A stretch of 64,000 nucleotides of DNA from a bacterium BMS3Bbin14 (GTDB lineage Bacteria; Desulfobacterota; Desulfobulbia; Desulfobulbales; Desulfobulbaceae): the NCBI GenBank assembly GCA_002897615.1, contig BDTX01000025.1, forward strand, positions 19,287 to 83,286, read 5' to 3'. Positions 55,223 to 63,788 of the stretch are shown piece by piece. Within the stretch, counting starts at the first letter, position 1. Each line of letters opens with the position of its first letter. The position numbers and the translations under genes were made by a program. The notes below the pieces were generated by a model. The model was given only the letters and a program-made list of their open reading frames with translations, searched no databases and was not told where the DNA came from.

Positions 55223-56622
55223 GGTTTAAATCCTGCATCCTCTGCCACTCGGGCATCTTTGAATTTAATGGTGCACAGTTCGCAATCGTAATACCTGCAT
55301 CCCGGCCGGTGGTAGATACGATTGACGGAATCGGCGTGAATCGGCATGTTTGCCGTTTTTTGCCCGGTCGTCTGCCGGGATGGGTGCCGCGGCCGCCATT
55401 GCAGCAGGCGGATTGTCAGCCGGCCGACCGACGAGATGACCGGCGGCACGATAAAATTATAAACATTGGCCACCCGGCTCTGGATCCATTCCGAGATGAT
55501 CGGCTTTTCCCGTTCAACGCGGCTGAAGATCAGGATGGTCAGCCCGAGAAAGAATATATTGGGCAGCCACATGCCGGGGATGACCGGGAGCAGCAGGTTT
55601 TCACAGAGGACCCGCGCTACGGTAAACGAGAGATAGTAGAGAATGAAAAAGGCCAGGCCCAGCGGTATGCCGATGGCCCGCTTGCCCGGCCCGGCCTGCA
55701 GCCCGAGCGGCAGACCCAGCAGGCTGAGAATAAAACAGCCGACCGGCAGGGAGAGGCGGTGATAAAATTCCGTCAGAAAGGATATTCCCTTCCTGGTTTT
55801 CCGGCCGTATTTATCGGCCGCCTGCAGGAGCTGGCTTTGCGACATCTCCCCCTTGCTGATCCGGGTGATATCGTCGCCATCGATGCGAGTCGGCGGTCGG
55901 ATCGGAATCTGGATCTGGTAACGATGAAATTTGATCACCTGGTTATCGGCCCCGTCGGTATGGTGTAACGTCCCGTTGTTCAGGACAATGGTCACCAGCA
56001 TTTTTTTTATATCGGCCGAGAGATGACCGCTTTGGGCCATGGTGATAACGGGCTGCCGACGGTCGCGCATGTCGGAAACATATACCCCGTGCCAGCCCTT
56101 GTTTTTGTCAATCCGGTCGACATAGATCACCAGGTCGCCGAGGGCCTCGGTGAATGTTTTTTCCTGGAGCCCCTTTTCAATTTTTTCCTTGGCTAATTGA
56201 AACATCAGCCGGCGCATGGCCACCTCGCCGGCAGGAATGAGGTGGACGGAAAAAAAACCGGTCAAAGACGAGATCGCCAGGGCAACGAAGATGACCGGCG
56301 GCAGCAGCTGGCGGAGACTGACGCCGCACGCCTTGAGGCTCAGAATCTCCCGGTCGTTGGTCATCCTGGTAAAACCGATAATCACCCCGGTCATGCTGGC
56401 CATGGGAATGACATAGAGCAGCATGTGGGGGAAAATATAGGAGGAAAGCCGGATAAAATCGGCAAACCCGATTCTGAGTTCGAGCACCACGTTCAGCAGG
56501 GGAATAAGGCGGACCAGGAAGAACACGCAGTAGAGGATGAGAAAACTTGCATAAAAAGGGGCAAGCATCTCCGTGGCGATATAGCTGTACAGTAGCAGGG
56601 GCAGAGAACTGATTCTCGACAT
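55180..56622 (-). CDS. LptF/LptG-family permease with Ada-like zinc-binding tail
   Basis: About 480 residues. YjgP/YjgQ permease of the LPS export complex: N-terminal helices (FYASFLILYCVFFLVRLIPLLNVV), a region with the ISFLTEFYHRLSLPVGCFILSLLGLPLGLQAG segment, and periplasmic beta-jellyroll between (TFTEALGDLVIYVDRID...). The C-terminal 45 residues are unusual: YHRPGCRYYDCELC...AGFKPCLVCKN resembles the Cys-rich metal-binding motif of Ada and of some nucleases, here attached in the cytoplasm. LptF versus LptG cannot be decided. ATG 56622 is preferred to the TTG at 56640. Confidence 0.85.
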   Translation of the reverse strand: MSRISSLPLLLYSYIATEMLAPFYASFLILYCVFFLVRLIPLLNVVLELRIGFADFIRLSSYIFPHMLLYVIPMASMTGVIIGFTRMTNDREILSLKACGVSLRQLLPPVIFVALAISSLTGFFSVHLIPAGEVAMRRLMFQLAKEKIEKGLQEKTFTEALGDLVIYVDRIDKNKGWHGVYVSDMRDRRQPVITMAQSGHLSADIKKMLVTIVLNNGTLHHTDGADNQVIKFHRYQIQIPIRPPTRIDGDDITRISKGEMSQSQLLQAADKYGRKTRKGISFLTEFYHRLSLPVGCFILSLLGLPLGLQAGPGKRAIGIPLGLAFFILYYLSFTVARVLCENLLLPVIPGMWLPNIFFLGLTILIFSRVEREKPIISEWIQSRVANVYNFIVPPVISSVGRLTIRLLQWRPRHPSRQTTGQKTANMPIHADSVNRIYHRPGCRYYDCELCTIKFKDARVAEDAGFKPCLVCKNIPDESSR

Positions 56623-56695
56623 GAATAGACTGCCGCTCAAATAATAGAGTTAGTGCCCGGCCCCGGTTTCGAGGCTGCAGGCCTGGATACGCCGA

Positions 56696-58090
56696 TCAAA
56701 GCTGGTTCAATACGTCGTTGATGTTCATATCAATCCAGTGCTGATCCCACCACTCGAGAGGGGTGACGAAAATACCGTGGATCAGCATGCTGAAATGGAG
56801 ATGATCGCCGCCCGCCATGCCGGTTGCGCCTGAACGGGCGATGACCTCGCCCTTCTCAACCATTTCGCCCGGACTGACGTCGAAACGGCTCAAATGGGCA
56901 TAAAGACTGTAGACCCCCTGGCCATGATCCAGGATGATGGCGTTACCGTAAATGCCCATATATTCGGCCATAACGACTTTGCCGCTGTTGGCGGCCTTGA
57001 CTGCGGCATGGGCGGTGGAGGCGATATCCATACCGAGATGCACCTGGTGGTCAACCGGCTGGCCGTGATAGAAATAGGTGCGCTGGTCGGCAAAACCGGC
57101 GCGGGTTTCTCCGTTCATCCGCAGGAATCGATCTTTCCAGAGCTGTTTCGGCACGGGGTTGCTGCAGACCTCCTTGATCTGCCGGGCGTTTATTTTGCGC
57201 ACCTCGTTATTGACAAAGAGATATTGATCCAGCAAAGAGCCTTTCATTTCAGGGTAATGCTCTTTAAACTTCGGCATTTTCCTCTTGAGAAACGCATCGC
57301 TGACATAGATCCGGTCCTTTTTCAGCGGCACGTTTTCCAGGTCCATGGAAAAGAAGTCCTTGGCCTCGTTGCCGGCCCGATCCGTGGCGACAACCATGCT
57401 GTTTCCCAGTTTTTTGGTATTCCAGGTCAGCGCGACATAGGATATGTATCTGTTCTTCCGGCCATCAAGCGGAAAGCCTTGGAAAAAAACGCCGTTCACA
57501 ATCACCCCTTGCCTGACCGCCGATTCCGACAGGTCATAGACCACGATGCCGCAGCCGCCCGGCCTGATATAGCGCGGCGTATGCTGCAGAGAAATCCTGG
57601 GTGGTTTGGTATCAATGAGCACGGCATAGCGGCTAATCGTTTCATTGCCTTTAAAAAATCTGTTCAGGGAAAAATCGTGGGCGGTGACGACCAGTTCGGC
57701 CTTGCCGTCCTTGATCTTGAATTTTTTGCTGTTAAAGAGGACCGAGCCGCTGAAATTGGTGGGACCGGCACCGTAAAACCAGGACTGCCGGGGAAAAGAT
57801 TTTGCATAAAGCCGGATTGGCTTGCTCTCTCCCTGCTGCTCAAGGGTGATGGTAATCGAGCGGATACCACTTTTTTTGTCTGTAACCCGGAAGGGGATGG
57901 ACGTGTTCCGGCCGAGAAACCGAACCTCTTTGGGCACGGTAACCAGGGGCTTTTCGGTTTCAAAAAGGATCAAGCCGCCACCAGCCAGGGTGGCGGCAAT
58001 GACGATCAGGAAAATAAACAGAATAAAACGGCCGAAGTGGGATTTATTCTTTGTCCGCGAGAATTCTCTGAGCCTGTTTTGTCTTGTCAT
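56696..58090 (-). CDS. M23 peptidase (LytM domain) with membrane anchor
   Basis: 464 residues. N-terminal membrane helix (FGRFILFIFLIVIAATLAGGGLILF), Ig-like/beta stretches in the middle (VRFLGRNTSIPFRVTDKKSGI; VVVYDLSESAVRQG-like), then LytM at 340-450: zinc ligands in HLGMDIAS and HLHFSM, with NAIILDHGQGVYSLYAHLSRFDVSPGEMVEKGEVIA. Intact ligands suggest an active peptidoglycan endopeptidase. Followed on the same strand by the LPS export permease gene, and preceded by rng. Anchoring to the periplasmic face is inferred. Confidence 0.9.
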   Translation of the reverse strand: MTRQNRLREFSRTKNKSHFGRFILFIFLIVIAATLAGGGLILFETEKPLVTVPKEVRFLGRNTSIPFRVTDKKSGIRSITITLEQQGESKPIRLYAKSFPRQSWFYGAGPTNFSGSVLFNSKKFKIKDGKAELVVTAHDFSLNRFFKGNETISRYAVLIDTKPPRISLQHTPRYIRPGGCGIVVYDLSESAVRQGVIVNGVFFQGFPLDGRKNRYISYVALTWNTKKLGNSMVVATDRAGNEAKDFFSMDLENVPLKKDRIYVSDAFLKRKMPKFKEHYPEMKGSLLDQYLFVNNEVRKINARQIKEVCSNPVPKQLWKDRFLRMNGETRAGFADQRTYFYHGQPVDHQVHLGMDIASTAHAAVKAANSGKVVMAEYMGIYGNAIILDHGQGVYSLYAHLSRFDVSPGEMVEKGEVIARSGATGMAGGDHLHFSMLIHGIFVTPLEWWDQHWIDMNINDVLNQL

Positions 58091-58167
58091 CTTTATATAC
58101 CTTTGCCCCCCGCCTATCCGGGCAGGATTTTTTTTCAGGGTTTCCGTTCTTGGGGGCCGGGCCGAGC

Positions 58168-59700
58168 CTATGCGTTCCAGGCGATATTGTATCGGCTGAT
58201 ATGAATATCATTGACCGGAATGACGGTAAGCTGTTTGCCGATTTCCTGTTCAAGTGTTTCAATACTCTGCGGTTCTTCCTGCAGGAGCATTTCCGCCACC
58301 CGGGGATGAACCTCGATAACGACATTTTTACCGCGGTTTTTGCCGGCGTTCCTGGAAATTTTTCTGAAGATTTCGTAGCAGATGGTGCGCCTGGATTTGA
58401 TAAATCCTTCGCCCCCGCAATAGCAGCAGGGTTCGCACATCATCTGGGTCAGATTTTCCAGGGAGCGTTTTCTGGTCATTTGCACCAGCCCGAACTCCGA
58501 GATTTTTAAAATGTTGGTCCTGTTCTTGTCCTTTTTGATGGCGTCCTGAAAGGCCATGAACAGATCTTCCCGATGCTGCGCATTGTCCATGTCGATAAAG
58601 TCGACAATAATGATGCCGCCGATATTGCGGAGCCTGATCTGGTAGGCGATCTCCTTGGCCGCTTCCATATTGGTTTTAAAAATAGTCTCGGCCTGGTCGT
58701 TCTTGCCGACATACCGTCCGGTATTGACGTCGATAACCGTCAGGGCCTCGGTCGTTTCGAGAATAATTGAGCCGCCGGACCGGAGCCATACCTTCTTGTC
58801 CAGGGCGCGGCTGATATCGACTTCAATGCCATAGGCCTCAAAGATAGGCGTCTCCCGGTCGTAATGGATAAGCTTGTCCTGCAACTCGGGCGCAAAGATC
58901 TGCATGAAGGACCGAAGTCGTTCATAGACCGGCCTGGCGTCGACAACCAGTTCCTTGACATCTTCGGTCACCAGGTCTCTTGCCGATCTCAAGACCATGT
59001 CCAGATCCTGGTAAACCAGCTGCGGAGCGGCAACCTTGCCGCAATTCGAAGTAATCTCATCCCAGAGCAAAAGAAGAAACTCCATGTCGGCTTCCAATTC
59101 GGCACAGCTGGCATGCTCAGCCACGGTCCTGACGATAAAACCGGTTCCGGGCGGCCGGAGCTGTTCCATCTTTTCCCGCAACTGCTGACGAACATCCTCA
59201 TCTTCAATCTTCCGGGATATGCCGATGTGATCGGTCAGCGGCATGAAAACCAGGTTGCGGCACGGCAGGGTGATATGGCAGGTAAGCCGGGCACCTTTGC
59301 TGCCGATGGGTTCCTTGGATATCTGCACCAGGATGCTCTGCCCTTCCTTGAGAAGATGTCGAATATTGGGCTGTTCGGGAGCCGAGGCATCATGAATCGC
59401 CGGTGCCGGCCCAATCATGGAACAGGACATATCCTGGCTCTGGACCGCGATGCGCCGTTCAACTTCCGCCGAGGAAATGTGCACGTCATCCACGTAGAGG
59501 AAACCGGCCCGTTCCAGGCCGATATTGACGAAGGCCGCCTGCATTCCGGGAAGAACACGCACGACCTGGCCGCAGTAAATGTTGCCGACCAGACCTTTTT
59601 CCGCCGGCCGCTCAAGATAGAATTCAACCAGGTTGCCGCTTTCCACAAGGGCGACGCGGTTTTCATACGGCGTTGCATTGATCAGGATGTCTGTGTACAT
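58168..59700 (-). CDS. rng: Ribonuclease G
   Basis: 510 residues. S1 domain at the N-terminus (GNIYCGQVVRVLPGMQAAFVNIG), DNase-like catalytic part with the Mg-binding Asp in LTVIDVNTGRYVG and IIIVDFIDMDN, and the zinc-link CEPCCYCGGEG toward the end. Matches RNase E/G without the long C-terminal scaffold, so RNase G rather than RNase E. It matures 16S rRNA 5' ends and degrades mRNA. Starts at ATG 59700. Confidence 0.95.
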   Translation of the reverse strand: MYTDILINATPYENRVALVESGNLVEFYLERPAEKGLVGNIYCGQVVRVLPGMQAAFVNIGLERAGFLYVDDVHISSAEVERRIAVQSQDMSCSMIGPAPAIHDASAPEQPNIRHLLKEGQSILVQISKEPIGSKGARLTCHITLPCRNLVFMPLTDHIGISRKIEDEDVRQQLREKMEQLRPPGTGFIVRTVAEHASCAELEADMEFLLLLWDEITSNCGKVAAPQLVYQDLDMVLRSARDLVTEDVKELVVDARPVYERLRSFMQIFAPELQDKLIHYDRETPIFEAYGIEVDISRALDKKVWLRSGGSIILETTEALTVIDVNTGRYVGKNDQAETIFKTNMEAAKEIAYQIRLRNIGGIIIVDFIDMDNAQHREDLFMAFQDAIKKDKNRTNILKISEFGLVQMTRKRSLENLTQMMCEPCCYCGGEGFIKSRRTICYEIFRKISRNAGKNRGKNVVIEVHPRVAEMLLQEEPQSIETLEQEIGKQLTVIPVNDIHISRYNIAWNA

Positions 59701-59792
59701 ACAAGTAATATGTCCTTGCTGCCGCAGGGCGGCGCGGTACCTGGAACAAATTCAGATCATAAATTTGATAAAGATAGAAAGTATATATTAGA

Positions 59793-60809
59793 ATGTGTGA
59801 TTTTGCCATAAGAAACCTCTCCGGGCGGGGCCGGCCGCTTGATTATTACGAGGACCGGCCAGGGGAAGTCCGGTCCGGCAGGCGGGGACGGGGCGTGATC
59901 TCCGTCATTATCCCGACATATAACCGGGCATTGTTTCTCGAACGAAGCATCCGTTCGGTTGCCGGGCAGACCAGGGCCTGCGGCGAACTGATTGTTGTCG
60001 ATGACGGCTCAACCGACGACACCCGGTTGCGGGTGGCCGCTTGTGCCGCGCAAACGGCTATCTCCGTGCGCTATATCCACCAGGACAACCAGGGGGCCGC
60101 CGCCGCCAGGAATACGGGGATAAAGGCGGCGCGGGGCGAGCTGCTCGCTTTTCTGGATTCTGATGACCGGTTCGTGCCGGAAAAACTGGCCCGGCAATTC
60201 AAGGCCATGCGGGATGAACCGCAGTACCTGGTCTCTCATACCAGGGAAACCTGGTACCGGCACGGTCGGATTCTCAGGCAGAAGAAAAAACATCAGCCGC
60301 CGCACGGCGAGATATTCAAGGCCTGCCTGAAGATGTGCATGGTCGGCATGTCCACGGTCATGGTCAGGAAAGAGCTGTTTGATCGTTACGGTATGTTTGA
60401 CGAGTCGCTGCCCTGTTGCGAGGACTATGATTTCTGGCTGCGGGTCAGTGCCCGTGAAAAATTCCTGCTGCTTGACCGGCCGCTTACCTTGAAGGACGGC
60501 GGCCGCCGGGACCAGTTATCGGCCATTTACCGCCTGGGCATGGACCAATACCGGATCAGGTCTCTTGTCCGCCTGCTGGACCGGACCCCCCTGGCCGCAT
60601 GGCAATACGAATTGGCGGTGGCGGAACTTGAACGAAAATGCGAAATATACGGCAACGGCTGCATCAAACACGGCCGGCTGGCCGCCGGCCGGGCCTGCCT
60701 GGACCTGCCGTTGAAATATCGACGGGCAGCCGGGACCACAGACACTCGCGGGGCCACACCCGGTTGTGCTGACGTCCATCCGGGTGATGATTGCGACCTG
60801 AATCCGTAA
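59793..60809 (+). CDS. Glycosyltransferase family 2
   Basis: GT-A fold transferase: VISVIIPTYNRALFLERSIRSV, the DDGSTDDTRLR nucleotide loop, NTGIKAARGELLAFLDSDDRF with the DxD-like motif, and CCEDYDFWLRVSARE in the acceptor region. Reading from ATG 59793 gives 338 residues, but the first 34 (Arg-rich) are not family-like; GTG 59895, preceded by GACGGGGC, begins the conserved part and may be the true start. The last four residues (DLNP) and the TAA come from the left end of repeat B7. Sugar and acceptor unknown. Confidence 0.85.
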   Translation: MCDFAIRNLSGRGRPLDYYEDRPGEVRSGRRGRGVISVIIPTYNRALFLERSIRSVAGQTRACGELIVVDDGSTDDTRLRVAACAAQTAISVRYIHQDNQGAAAARNTGIKAARGELLAFLDSDDRFVPEKLARQFKAMRDEPQYLVSHTRETWYRHGRILRQKKKHQPPHGEIFKACLKMCMVGMSTVMVRKELFDRYGMFDESLPCCEDYDFWLRVSAREKFLLLDRPLTLKDGGRRDQLSAIYRLGMDQYRIRSLVRLLDRTPLAAWQYELAVAELERKCEIYGNGCIKHGRLAAGRACLDLPLKYRRAAGTTDTRGATPGCADVHPGDDCDLNP

Positions 60810-60851
60810 CGCCTTGCATCTGCACCGTTCCCGAATGCTCACGGATTCGGG
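60797..60851 (-). repeat. Family B internally deleted copy, B7
   Basis: 55 bases: CCTGAATCCGTAACGCC joined to the outer left module of the long form in reverse (gccttgcatctgcaccgttc, cgaatgctc) and ending ACGGATTCGGG. It encodes the C-terminus and stop of the GT2 gene. No clear target duplication. Confidence 0.78.
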
Positions 60852-60967
60852 TATAAATAAATTTCAATTATCCGCCGTCGCGGTTATAGTTATGATCTCT
60901 AAAATAATAACAAGTTCAAGTGGGGGGCGATCGGTATGACACATAGTAAAAGATGGCCGGGATCATC

Positions 60968-61693
60968 ATGAGCGACATACTCAAAAATTTTGACAATTTC
61001 CTTGACGAGATCGTAACGGCCCGGAAGCAGGATGGGCTTCTTTCCGTACATGTGATCGGGAGCGTCCTGACGCCGGACTTCAAGCCGGGCCGTTCCGACA
61101 TCAACTCCCTGGTCGTAGTGACTGATATCGACCTGAAACTTCTGGATTTTTTTGTCTCGCTGGGGAAAAAGCATAAAGACAGCGGCGTGGCCGCGCCGGT
61201 CCTCATGACGCCGGAATATATTACGTCTTCGCTCGATGTCTTTCCCATCGAATTTCTCAATTTTCGCGAGATTCACAAAACCATGTTCGGAGATGACGTC
61301 CTTGCCGCTCTGCAGATCAATCCCGAACATCTGCGGCTGCAGTGTGAGCGGGAAGTGAAATCGAAGCTGCTCTGGCTGCACCAGGGATATATCAGCGCCC
61401 TGGGCGACAGGTCTTTTCTGGTTCGGCGGCTTCTTGATTCCATCACCGGTTTTTTCCCGGTGCTACGAGCAATTCTTTTCCTGGGCGACCGCGAGATGCC
61501 TCAGGCCTGTCACGATATCGTAACGGCTTTGCATGATTTTATCGGCCTGGACGCCGACGTTTTCGAGACGGTTTTCCAGTTAAAAAACCGGGATCAGGAT
61601 AAAATACCCGACGAGAACGAGCTGGCCGATTGTTTCAGCCGGTATTACGAGGCGACCAAACGGCTGGTGGAGCATGTTGATGCGCAAACTTAA
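60968..61693 (+). CDS. Nucleotidyltransferase-like protein of unknown function
   Basis: About 241 residues, soluble. The N-terminal part has a nucleotidyltransferase-type pattern: LLSVHVIGSVLTPDFKPGRSDINSLVVV, with GS and SDIN resembling the GS...DxD motif of minimal NTases, then VLMTPEYITSSLDVFPIEFLNF. The second acidic residue of the usual DxD is Asn. The C-terminal half is helical (SRYYEATKRLVEHVD). Two possible starts, 60953 and 60968; MSDILKNF is preferred. The end overlaps the TPM gene by 14 bases, so the two are likely co-expressed with lemA. Confidence 0.7.
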   Translation: MSDILKNFDNFLDEIVTARKQDGLLSVHVIGSVLTPDFKPGRSDINSLVVVTDIDLKLLDFFVSLGKKHKDSGVAAPVLMTPEYITSSLDVFPIEFLNFREIHKTMFGDDVLAALQINPEHLRLQCEREVKSKLLWLHQGYISALGDRSFLVRRLLDSITGFFPVLRAILFLGDREMPQACHDIVTALHDFIGLDADVFETVFQLKNRDQDKIPDENELADCFSRYYEATKRLVEHVDAQT

Positions 61694-62447
61694 TTCCATT
61701 TTTCTCCTGGCCGTCTTTTTTCTTTGTCTGGCCGGGGGCGCAGCGGCTTCGACTCCGCCGCCTCCTGCCAGGCCGGCAAATTACGTGGTTGATCTGGCCG
61801 GGGTGATTAATTCGCGGACCAGACAGCAATTGGACAGCCTGCTCCACGCTCTCGAACAGAAGACCGGCGTGCAACTGGTTATTTTAACGGTTAAGTCCCT
61901 GGACGGGGAGGACATTAACGGCTTTTCCATGCGGACCGCGGAACAGTGGAAACTGGGACAAAAAGGTAAGGATAACGGCGTACTCTTTACGATTGCCATG
62001 CAGGAGCGGAAGTATCGCTTCGAAGTCGGTTACGGTCTTGAGTCGATTCTGCCCGACAGCCTGGTCGGTACCATCGGCCGGCGGACCCTGGTGCCGTATT
62101 TCAAACGGGGCAAGTATTCCCAGGGGATAGCCGCCGCTGCCGGCGTCATCGTCAAGATAATCAGCAAGGCGAATAACGTGCAACTGGCCGGCGTTAACCA
62201 GCTGCCGCAGCCGGTCACCAAAAATAAGGTCAATCCTTTTGCGATTGAGTTCTTTGTCCTTCTGGTGCTGTTCTTCATCCTGCTCGCCGGCAGAAGAAGG
62301 CGGAGCCGGCTCGGAATCCTGGGCGCCGCGCCATTTATCATGGGCGGCTGGTCCGGCGGCGGCGGTTTCGGCGGCGGGGGCTTCGGCGGTTTCGGTGGCG
62401 GCGGCGGTGGTGGGTTCGGTGGTGGCGGGGCCTCAGGCGGCTGGTGA
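61680..62447 (+). CDS. TPM-domain membrane protein (YgcG family)
   Basis: About 255 residues. Signal peptide (LNSIFLLAVFFLCLAGGAAA), TPM domain at 28-150 (YVVDLAGVINSRTRQQLDSLLHALEQKTGVQLVILTVKSLDG; NGVLFTIAMQERKYRFEVGYGLESILPD), a membrane helix (FAIEFFVLLVLFFILLAG) and a Gly-rich tail (runs of GGGGFGG). TPM is an acid-phosphatase or thylakoid photosystem repair-type domain in other organisms; in bacteria its role is not settled. lemA follows, the usual partner in many bacteria. GGAG lies seven bases before ATG 61680. Confidence 0.9.
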   Translation: MRKLNSIFLLAVFFLCLAGGAAASTPPPPARPANYVVDLAGVINSRTRQQLDSLLHALEQKTGVQLVILTVKSLDGEDINGFSMRTAEQWKLGQKGKDNGVLFTIAMQERKYRFEVGYGLESILPDSLVGTIGRRTLVPYFKRGKYSQGIAAAAGVIVKIISKANNVQLAGVNQLPQPVTKNKVNPFAIEFFVLLVLFFILLAGRRRRSRLGILGAAPFIMGGWSGGGGFGGGGFGGFGGGGGGGFGGGGASGGW

Positions 62448-62509
62448 AATAGTTATTTGTCCTATTTGTCCGTCCAAAACGGGGATTTTAAATAGCATTG
62501 GGGGAAAAT

Positions 62510-63085
62510 ATGAGCCAGGGGGTCAAGACAATTCTGGTCACCATCGGGGCGATCGCGGTCCTGGTGGCCGGGTCAGTTCTTTGGGGTATTGGTCAGTACA
62601 ACAAAATCGTGAGGATGGATGAACAGGTTAATGCCCAGTGGGCCCAGGTTGAAAACCAGCTGAAACGCCGCTTCGACCTCATCCCCAACCTGGTGGAGAC
62701 AACCAAGGGTTACGCCAAGCACGAAAAAGACCTTTTTGAAAATATCGCCAATGCCAGGACAAAGTACTTCCAGGCCAACCGCCGGTCTGATAAAATTCGG
62801 GCGGCGGGCGATTTTGAACGGGCTCTGTCCAGGATTATGATGCTGCAGGAAAGATATCCGCAACTCAAGGCCAATGAGAGCTTTTTAAAATTACAGGACA
62901 GCCTGGAAGGGACTGAAAATAGAATCGCCGTGGAACGAAAACGCTACAACGACGCGGTACGGGCGGTAAATACCTATCGGCGCACCGTTGTGGGACGTTT
63001 TTTCGCCGCGCTGGCCGGGGTCGAAAAGGCACAGTATTTCAAGCCGCCGGCGGCCGAGACCAAGGTCCCCCAGGTCAAGTTTTGA
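62510..63085 (+). CDS. lemA: LemA-family protein
   Basis: 191 residues. N-terminal membrane helix (TILVTIGAIAVLVAGSVLWGI), then the helical LemA domain: YNKIVRMDEQVNAQWAQVENQLKRRFDLIPNLVETTKGY, RIMMLQERYPQLKANESFLKLQDSLEGTENRIAVERKRYNDAV and NTYRRTVVGRFFA. Small envelope protein of unknown exact function, commonly next to a TPM-domain gene as here. GGGGG six bases before ATG 62510 favours it over the TTG at 62498. Confidence 0.93.
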   Translation: MSQGVKTILVTIGAIAVLVAGSVLWGIGQYNKIVRMDEQVNAQWAQVENQLKRRFDLIPNLVETTKGYAKHEKDLFENIANARTKYFQANRRSDKIRAAGDFERALSRIMMLQERYPQLKANESFLKLQDSLEGTENRIAVERKRYNDAVRAVNTYRRTVVGRFFAALAGVEKAQYFKPPAAETKVPQVKF

Positions 63086-63191
63086 CGCGGCACGGCCGGG
63101 ATGGGCACGAACTGCGGCCGGTACCGGAAACGCCCCGGCCCTGTTGCCCTGCCGGGCGAAGTTCGAGCGGGGGAAAACAGAAGAGAACGGA

Positions 63192-63557
63192 TCAGTTGCG
63201 GTAAAATTTATGGACTCCGTACTGGGCGACATAGGTCATGCCGCGAGCCCAGGCCGGATTGATGTCCTGGCGATGATAGAATGTCGCGCCCTTGGTAAAG
63301 TCTGAGGAAGTCAGGGCCTTCAGGGCTGTAACCAGGCACTCTGCAAAGGCGCCCGGTTCGGTGGGCAGATAATCGTCTTTCTGCAGAGTCCAGCTGAACT
63401 GATAGGGAGCGGTGACGATTTCTTCAACGCTCTGTTTTTTTTGCTCCGCCCGGTTCAGGGTGACATGCGCAACCGCCAACTGGCCGATTTGCGGCTCGCT
63501 GCGTGCTTCATGATACACATTGAGTGTCAGCCAGAGCAGTCCTTCAAGAAAGCTCAT
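63192..63557 (-). CDS. SleB-type cell wall hydrolase
   Basis: 121 residues, a bare Hydrolase_2 (SleB) domain: LLWLTLNVYHEARSEPQIGQLAVAHVTLNRAEQ with the catalytic Glu in YHEAR, QFSWT and the end ATFYHRQDINPAWARG. Such enzymes are peptidoglycan lytic transglycosylases in spore formers and occur in Proteobacteria without signal peptides too. No export signal here, so it either leaves by another route or acts in lysis. It faces lemA and stands alone. Confidence 0.85.
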   Translation of the reverse strand: MSFLEGLLWLTLNVYHEARSEPQIGQLAVAHVTLNRAEQKKQSVEEIVTAPYQFSWTLQKDDYLPTEPGAFAECLVTALKALTSSDFTKGATFYHRQDINPAWARGMTYVAQYGVHKFYRN

Positions 63558-63788
63558 AATATGAATTGATTATACTTTTGTTCGTAGGGATATTTTCAAT
63601 CGACCTGTTGATTGAAGAGGGAATGATTCCAGGTATGGAAACTATATAATAATCATGCTCGAATAAAATTCAAGCCCTTTCGGTTATTTTTTTGCCGACC
63701 ACTTAAGTTGTAACTCATCATAGCATAGCCGCCCGGTTTGTGAGATTTGCGGCAGTTGCCGCATCTATCTATGGGCATGAAGGCGCAG

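Noticed and set aside
59721..59737. ccgcagggcggcgcggt resembling the GC-rich core of family B
   Set aside because: Only about 17 bases of GC-rich match and no termini; could be chance.
63744..63765. Hairpin gatttgcggc/gccgcatc after lysS
   Set aside because: No T-run follows on either strand, so I do not call it a terminator.
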